Made by a program: the position numbers and the translations under genes. A DNA stretch of 64,000 bases from Epiperipatus broadwayi (taxonomy: Eukaryota; Onychophora; Udeonychophora; Euonychophora; Peripatidae). Positions 60,143 to 64,000 of the stretch are shown here, one piece after another; the first letter of the stretch is position 1; each line of letters begins with the position of its first letter. The notes under the pieces were generated by a model. It was not told where the DNA came from. It made no database searches and saw nothing but the letters and a program-made list of their open reading frames with translations. Location of the stretch: the NCBI GenBank assembly GCA_028023455.1, contig JAQFVV010012404.1:16475338-16539337 (forward strand), read 5' to 3'.

Positions 60143-62338
60143 ATTACTTTTATTTTTTTCAGCAATATTGCTATAATTACTTCAAAAAGAAAAAAAAGTA
60201 ATTGTTCTTACTAAGACTTCACTTTATAATTTTTAAATATATTTGCAAAGTTCAAATATGAATTTTAAGGATGTAGTTTTGTTTATAAACTTATGTTTTT
60301 AGCAAATCAAGTCCATTTTATTAAATTCTAATATAAAATTACAGTTTGTTTACTAAAATCAAATGTTAAATGCTTATAAAAATTGTCATTAGGGAGAATT
60401 ATGAAAATGTCAACCTGTTAAAGTTAATATTTAATTTAGTTGGTATTTAATATCTTTCAATTTTTTTTTTCATTTGTTATAATGTGACTAGTTATTACAA
60501 ATCTGTTAAACATTTATTTACTAGAAAAAAAAAAGAAATTCAAGACCATCTTCAAATGCCACAAATTAGAAATCTCATTCACAAACCTAAAATGATTTAG
60601 ATATATTTGTCTTAAGATTTGATTTTTTTGGTCTAAACTTTTAAAACCTTAATCTTTATTCACACTAAATAATTTTGGCGAATTGAACCCATTTATAATA
60701 TTTGTGATATATATATTTTGTAGGAGATTCTTATTTTTCATGTCATTCTTTCTATAGAATTTCACATCTTTGCAGTCAAGTAATTGTAGAATGGAATTAT
60801 TTTAAAAATACAAATAATTTTCTATGTACTTGAGAATCATAAAAGAATAGTAGAATTGTTTTATAATATTCTATAATTAGCATTACTAATAAATATATTT
60901 ATATATAATTCAAAATTAATTAAACAACAAAATAATTCTAACAACATTGTACTAAAAAAATGATTGAGAAAAATGTTTAGACATATATTATACTGTATAT
61001 ATTTCAATACTTTAACTATTCTCAGTTGAAAGAAAAAATTAAATAAAAAATTTGAATTTATAAATTATCTGTATGATGAGTTTTGTCATGAATCTGTTAA
61101 TCATTATTTTGCACAATCAGTGTGCAGTCACACGATTGCTCATTTATTTATTTATTACTACGCTTTCTTTTTTACAACATTATTCTATTTTTGTGTTATG
61201 TTAAAAATCTATATTATATAGAGTTTTTTTTTTAATTAGTTGTCTCAACCATTAGTGAGATGAATATAAAAATGATTAATTAGTTTTATTAAGTAATTAT
61301 CACTAATTAAATATTATTAACATTATTTTTTTGGAAATAGTACACCATGTATCAAAATTATCACATTCTTTTTTTCTGGAACTTATTGAATGTGAATTGT
61401 TCTAATGTTGTATTTTGAATGCATCAATTTAAAATTACATATTTATTTATGTATGCTGTATTAAAATTGATGTTGTTAATAACTTTTTTGTGTTTAATTA
61501 GCACCACATTGTTTGTTTTGCTTTGCACAGCTTGTTAAAAATATTGTTATAATGTTAATTTTGATTACAAAAACCATTATTTAATAAATAGATAAATTTC
61601 AGTTTAATTTTAGTTATTTTAAATATTTATTGTTTTTTGTTGTTGTTTTGTTATGTAATAAATTAATTGAGGCAACAAATATGATTTAGTATATTAATTT
61701 GTTGTTTATTATTAGTAAATTATATTCATAAAAAACCTTATTTACCATTATTTAAGAAGCTTCATTATTTAAAGTACACTGATTTTTGAAGATAAATATG
61801 TTTATATAAGGGAAATAATTATAATTTATCATGATATTCAATTCCTTAATGATTTGTTGTTTATTCTCAATACAGTACCATAATTTATAACTTTTTATAG
61901 ATAACACTGTTATAGAATTATTTATTTTTTTGCTTTAAAATCATAGTATAATTTTCTCCATATTTTTTTTTATATGCACAAATATTTTAAGAGTAGAAAT
62001 TTACGGGAAGGAGGAATACACAATGCTATATAAAATATCAAAATGTTTTGAAGGTTGCTGCCCTATTATGCCTTATTATATTAATATTTGTAATTTATTG
62101 TTTTTGAATTTTTTAATATATATATTTTCAAAATATATATATATTACACTTATATATGGTAAACTAAATACAACAATAGAAAATGATTGAAATCGTGGAA
62201 TAATTTATATTTGCTTTCATTTATTATTATAAATATCATGTTAGATGAAGGAGACAAAACTATATTAGAAGAAAACCCGATAATCTAATATTTATGCATT
62301 GTATAATGTTTTTTATTTTATTTTTATTTTCACTCTTC
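60143..62338. other. AT-rich DNA, nothing recognised
   Basis: Poly-T and poly-A tracts with no coding text. Confidence 0.35.
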
Positions 62339-62502
62339 AAATATTGTCAAATTTATACATCCCAGTAAATTCATCAGGAACTGATAGAATTGAGTACTTA
62401 TCTACATTACATTTACATTTACTTAATTCTTTAAAACAATGCGATGAAATTATTGAGATAAATAGTAAAGAATTTATGCTTCAGTGTACATTAGATACAT
62501 AA
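62339..62502 (+). other. Possible terminal exon or ORF relic
   Basis: An open frame reads PVNSSGTDRIEYLSTLHLHL, LNSLKQCDEIIEINSKEF and MLQCTLDT, then TAA. It is preceded by a pyrimidine-rich stretch and two possible acceptor sites (ACATCCCAG at about 62364 and CATCAG at about 62376). The residue mix (Asp, Glu, Ser, Cys, varied codons) is unlike the poly-Lys/Asn/Phe chance frames nearby. I do not recognise the protein. No partner exon with a matching donor was found in the window. Confidence 0.3.
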
Positions 62503-64000
62503 AATAGATGTACATAAATAGAAAACAAAATATGTGTTACATAGATGAATTTTTTTTTTTTTTTTTTTATGTTTTTTTTTTTTATAAAGAAATGTTAAAA
62601 TAAAACTTATGTTGTTCATTAATAGTGCTTTATTATTATTGTGTTCACTTTTTTAAAAGAAATAAATCTTAGACATATAATATGGCTGAAAATTTATATA
62701 TCTAAAGGTTACAATTAAAAAAAAAAAAGAGATAATTTATTGAATGAATTATGTAAAAAGAATTAAAATAAATCTTGCTATTCTTCATTTAGACTTCATG
62801 ATTTCAGAATGCTAATCTATTTTATCTTAAGAAAGTTGTCAACTTACTGACTGGTATACCATTGTTTGAAAGAAATATGTTTTCAAAGATTTCTATGGTA
62901 AAGTATTGCCAGTGAAGAAAGAGCATTGAAATTTCTAGCTCACAATGATTTTAATGATATTGAGAGCAAACTACCATGTATCAAATGCTGTTTTCAAGAA
63001 GATGAGAGCACATCTTCTGGACTATTTAGTATTTTCATCTGGACTACATATGCTTAAGAAATATTATGGCAAAATAGGGCATGAACTAGATCTTTCTAGT
63101 CTTCAGGATAAATGCTGTCAGTTTATTGGCAATGATAATCAAAGAAATAATTTTCACTTTAAACTTTTTTTATTTGTTGTTACAAAATGAATTCATTTCT
63201 ATTTTGATTATTTTTTGTAATTGGTATTGAATTTAAAATAAATGATATCTATTCTTATGTGAAGCTAATAACTTTATTTTGACCTTTTAGTATAGTTTTT
63301 TTAAAAAATAGTTATGACACTTAAACTGACCACATTTTCCCCTTCATTTTTTTAAACCCAAGAAGAAATTTAAAAAATTTCAAAGTTCCAAAATAAACCT
63401 GTCAATTACAGGGGAGTATAAGGGATCAAAAGATCATAGATCTAGACTTTCTGAAGTTATATAATATATACTTAAGACACTTTTAAAGTTCACTTCAGTT
63501 ATGAAGCAAACAAAGATTTTAAAATAATTTATAATGAGAAATATTATTTTTAGAATAGGTAGGTAAAATCATCATTATTATTAGCAGCCACACACAAAAT
63601 GAGATGACCATTTTAATGCTTAAAGAAAGAAAGAGAAGAGGCAAAATAACTGTAGAAATATATTAGAGATTAAATAGTGGATAATTACGTACAACCAATA
63701 TTTGAGAGTGACAACATATTCACATTGAGCATGCGAATCCATCTCTTCTTTTATTTGTTTTGTGATGGCTGCTCCTGTCTTTTGAACTTTTTCTGCAGCA
63801 GACTTTTTTCTCTGAAAATTTTCAATATTTTGTCTAATTGTGGTTTTCCATTGTATTCTGTTGTGTGGGTTCCATTTTTACCAATCAAAATAATCAATAT
63901 TGTATTTCTTTAGAGCGACTTCTTAAGATAATCTACATAAAAATCACAGATGTAGATGTTGTATGTACATTCTTATAGATCTTTTTTTTTCCCATTATTC
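62503..64000. other. AT-rich DNA with two unrecognised open frames
   Basis: 62945-63190 (plus; SNAVFKKMRAHLLDYLVFSS) and 63677-63913 (plus) have slightly gene-like composition but no family signature, start context or splice structure I can support. Long T runs at 62549-62583. Confidence 0.3.

Noticed and set aside
1-64000. CRISPR arrays, bacterial operons, rRNA or intact tRNA genes
   Set aside because: No regularly spaced repeats with unique spacers, no dense ORFs with ribosome-binding sites, and no complete cloverleaf were found.

Overview
This is 64 kb of very AT-rich metazoan intergenic or intronic DNA (GC roughly a quarter by eye). I find no host gene that I can support. What can be read is a layered set of decayed mobile elements separated by AT-rich filler. 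The mix of an APE-type RTE-like LINE, Penelope-like elements with a GIY-YIG domain, a ZBED5/GTF2IRD2-type hAT, a pogo/Tigger element, tRNA-derived SINEs and hammerhead-ribozyme repeats suggests a large, repeat-rich invertebrate genome. A mollusc or cnidarian would fit, but the sequence does not settle the species.

Layout. 0-4.1 kb: four pieces of one LINE family. 5.2-7.0 kb: a 1.8 kb fold-back element. 10-13.6 kb: a CCHC gag-like relic followed by a Penelope-like element (RT with YVDD, then GIY-YIG) that is split by a tandem repeat. 13.6-15.4 kb: a decayed hAT transposase on the minus strand. 16.1-17.6 kb: more LINE and a Penelope fold-back. 20-21 kb: LINE. 22.6-23.3 kb: a tRNA-headed tandem repeat. 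30.7-33.6 kb: Penelope tail, then a four-unit hammerhead array, then another Penelope tail. 33.8-38.2 kb: a long LINE copy split by a 1.9 kb insertion. 38.2-38.4 kb: SINE. 39.4-40.6 kb: pogo element. 40.8-41.9 kb: fold-back of the tRNA-headed repeat. 42-52 kb: almost nothing readable. 52.2-52.6 kb: a fifth hammerhead unit. 56.6-58.6 kb: LINE. 59.1-60.1 kb: a DNA transposon with terminal inverted repeats. 60-64 kb: AT-rich, with one possible short exon.

The most notable content is a repeat of about 399 bp carrying a complete type I hammerhead self-cleaving ribozyme. It occurs as two tandem dimers placed head to head at 31.3-32.9 kb and as a single unit with direct terminal repeats at 52.2-52.6 kb, always bounded by (TA)n. 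It has the form of a metazoan retrozyme, a non-autonomous retroelement thought to spread through circular RNA. Penelope-like RTs are the suspected partner, and Penelope fragments lie on both sides of the array. The second theme is inverted duplication: at least ten separate palindromes or fold-backs, from 19 bp to about 930 bp per arm, involve unrelated element families.
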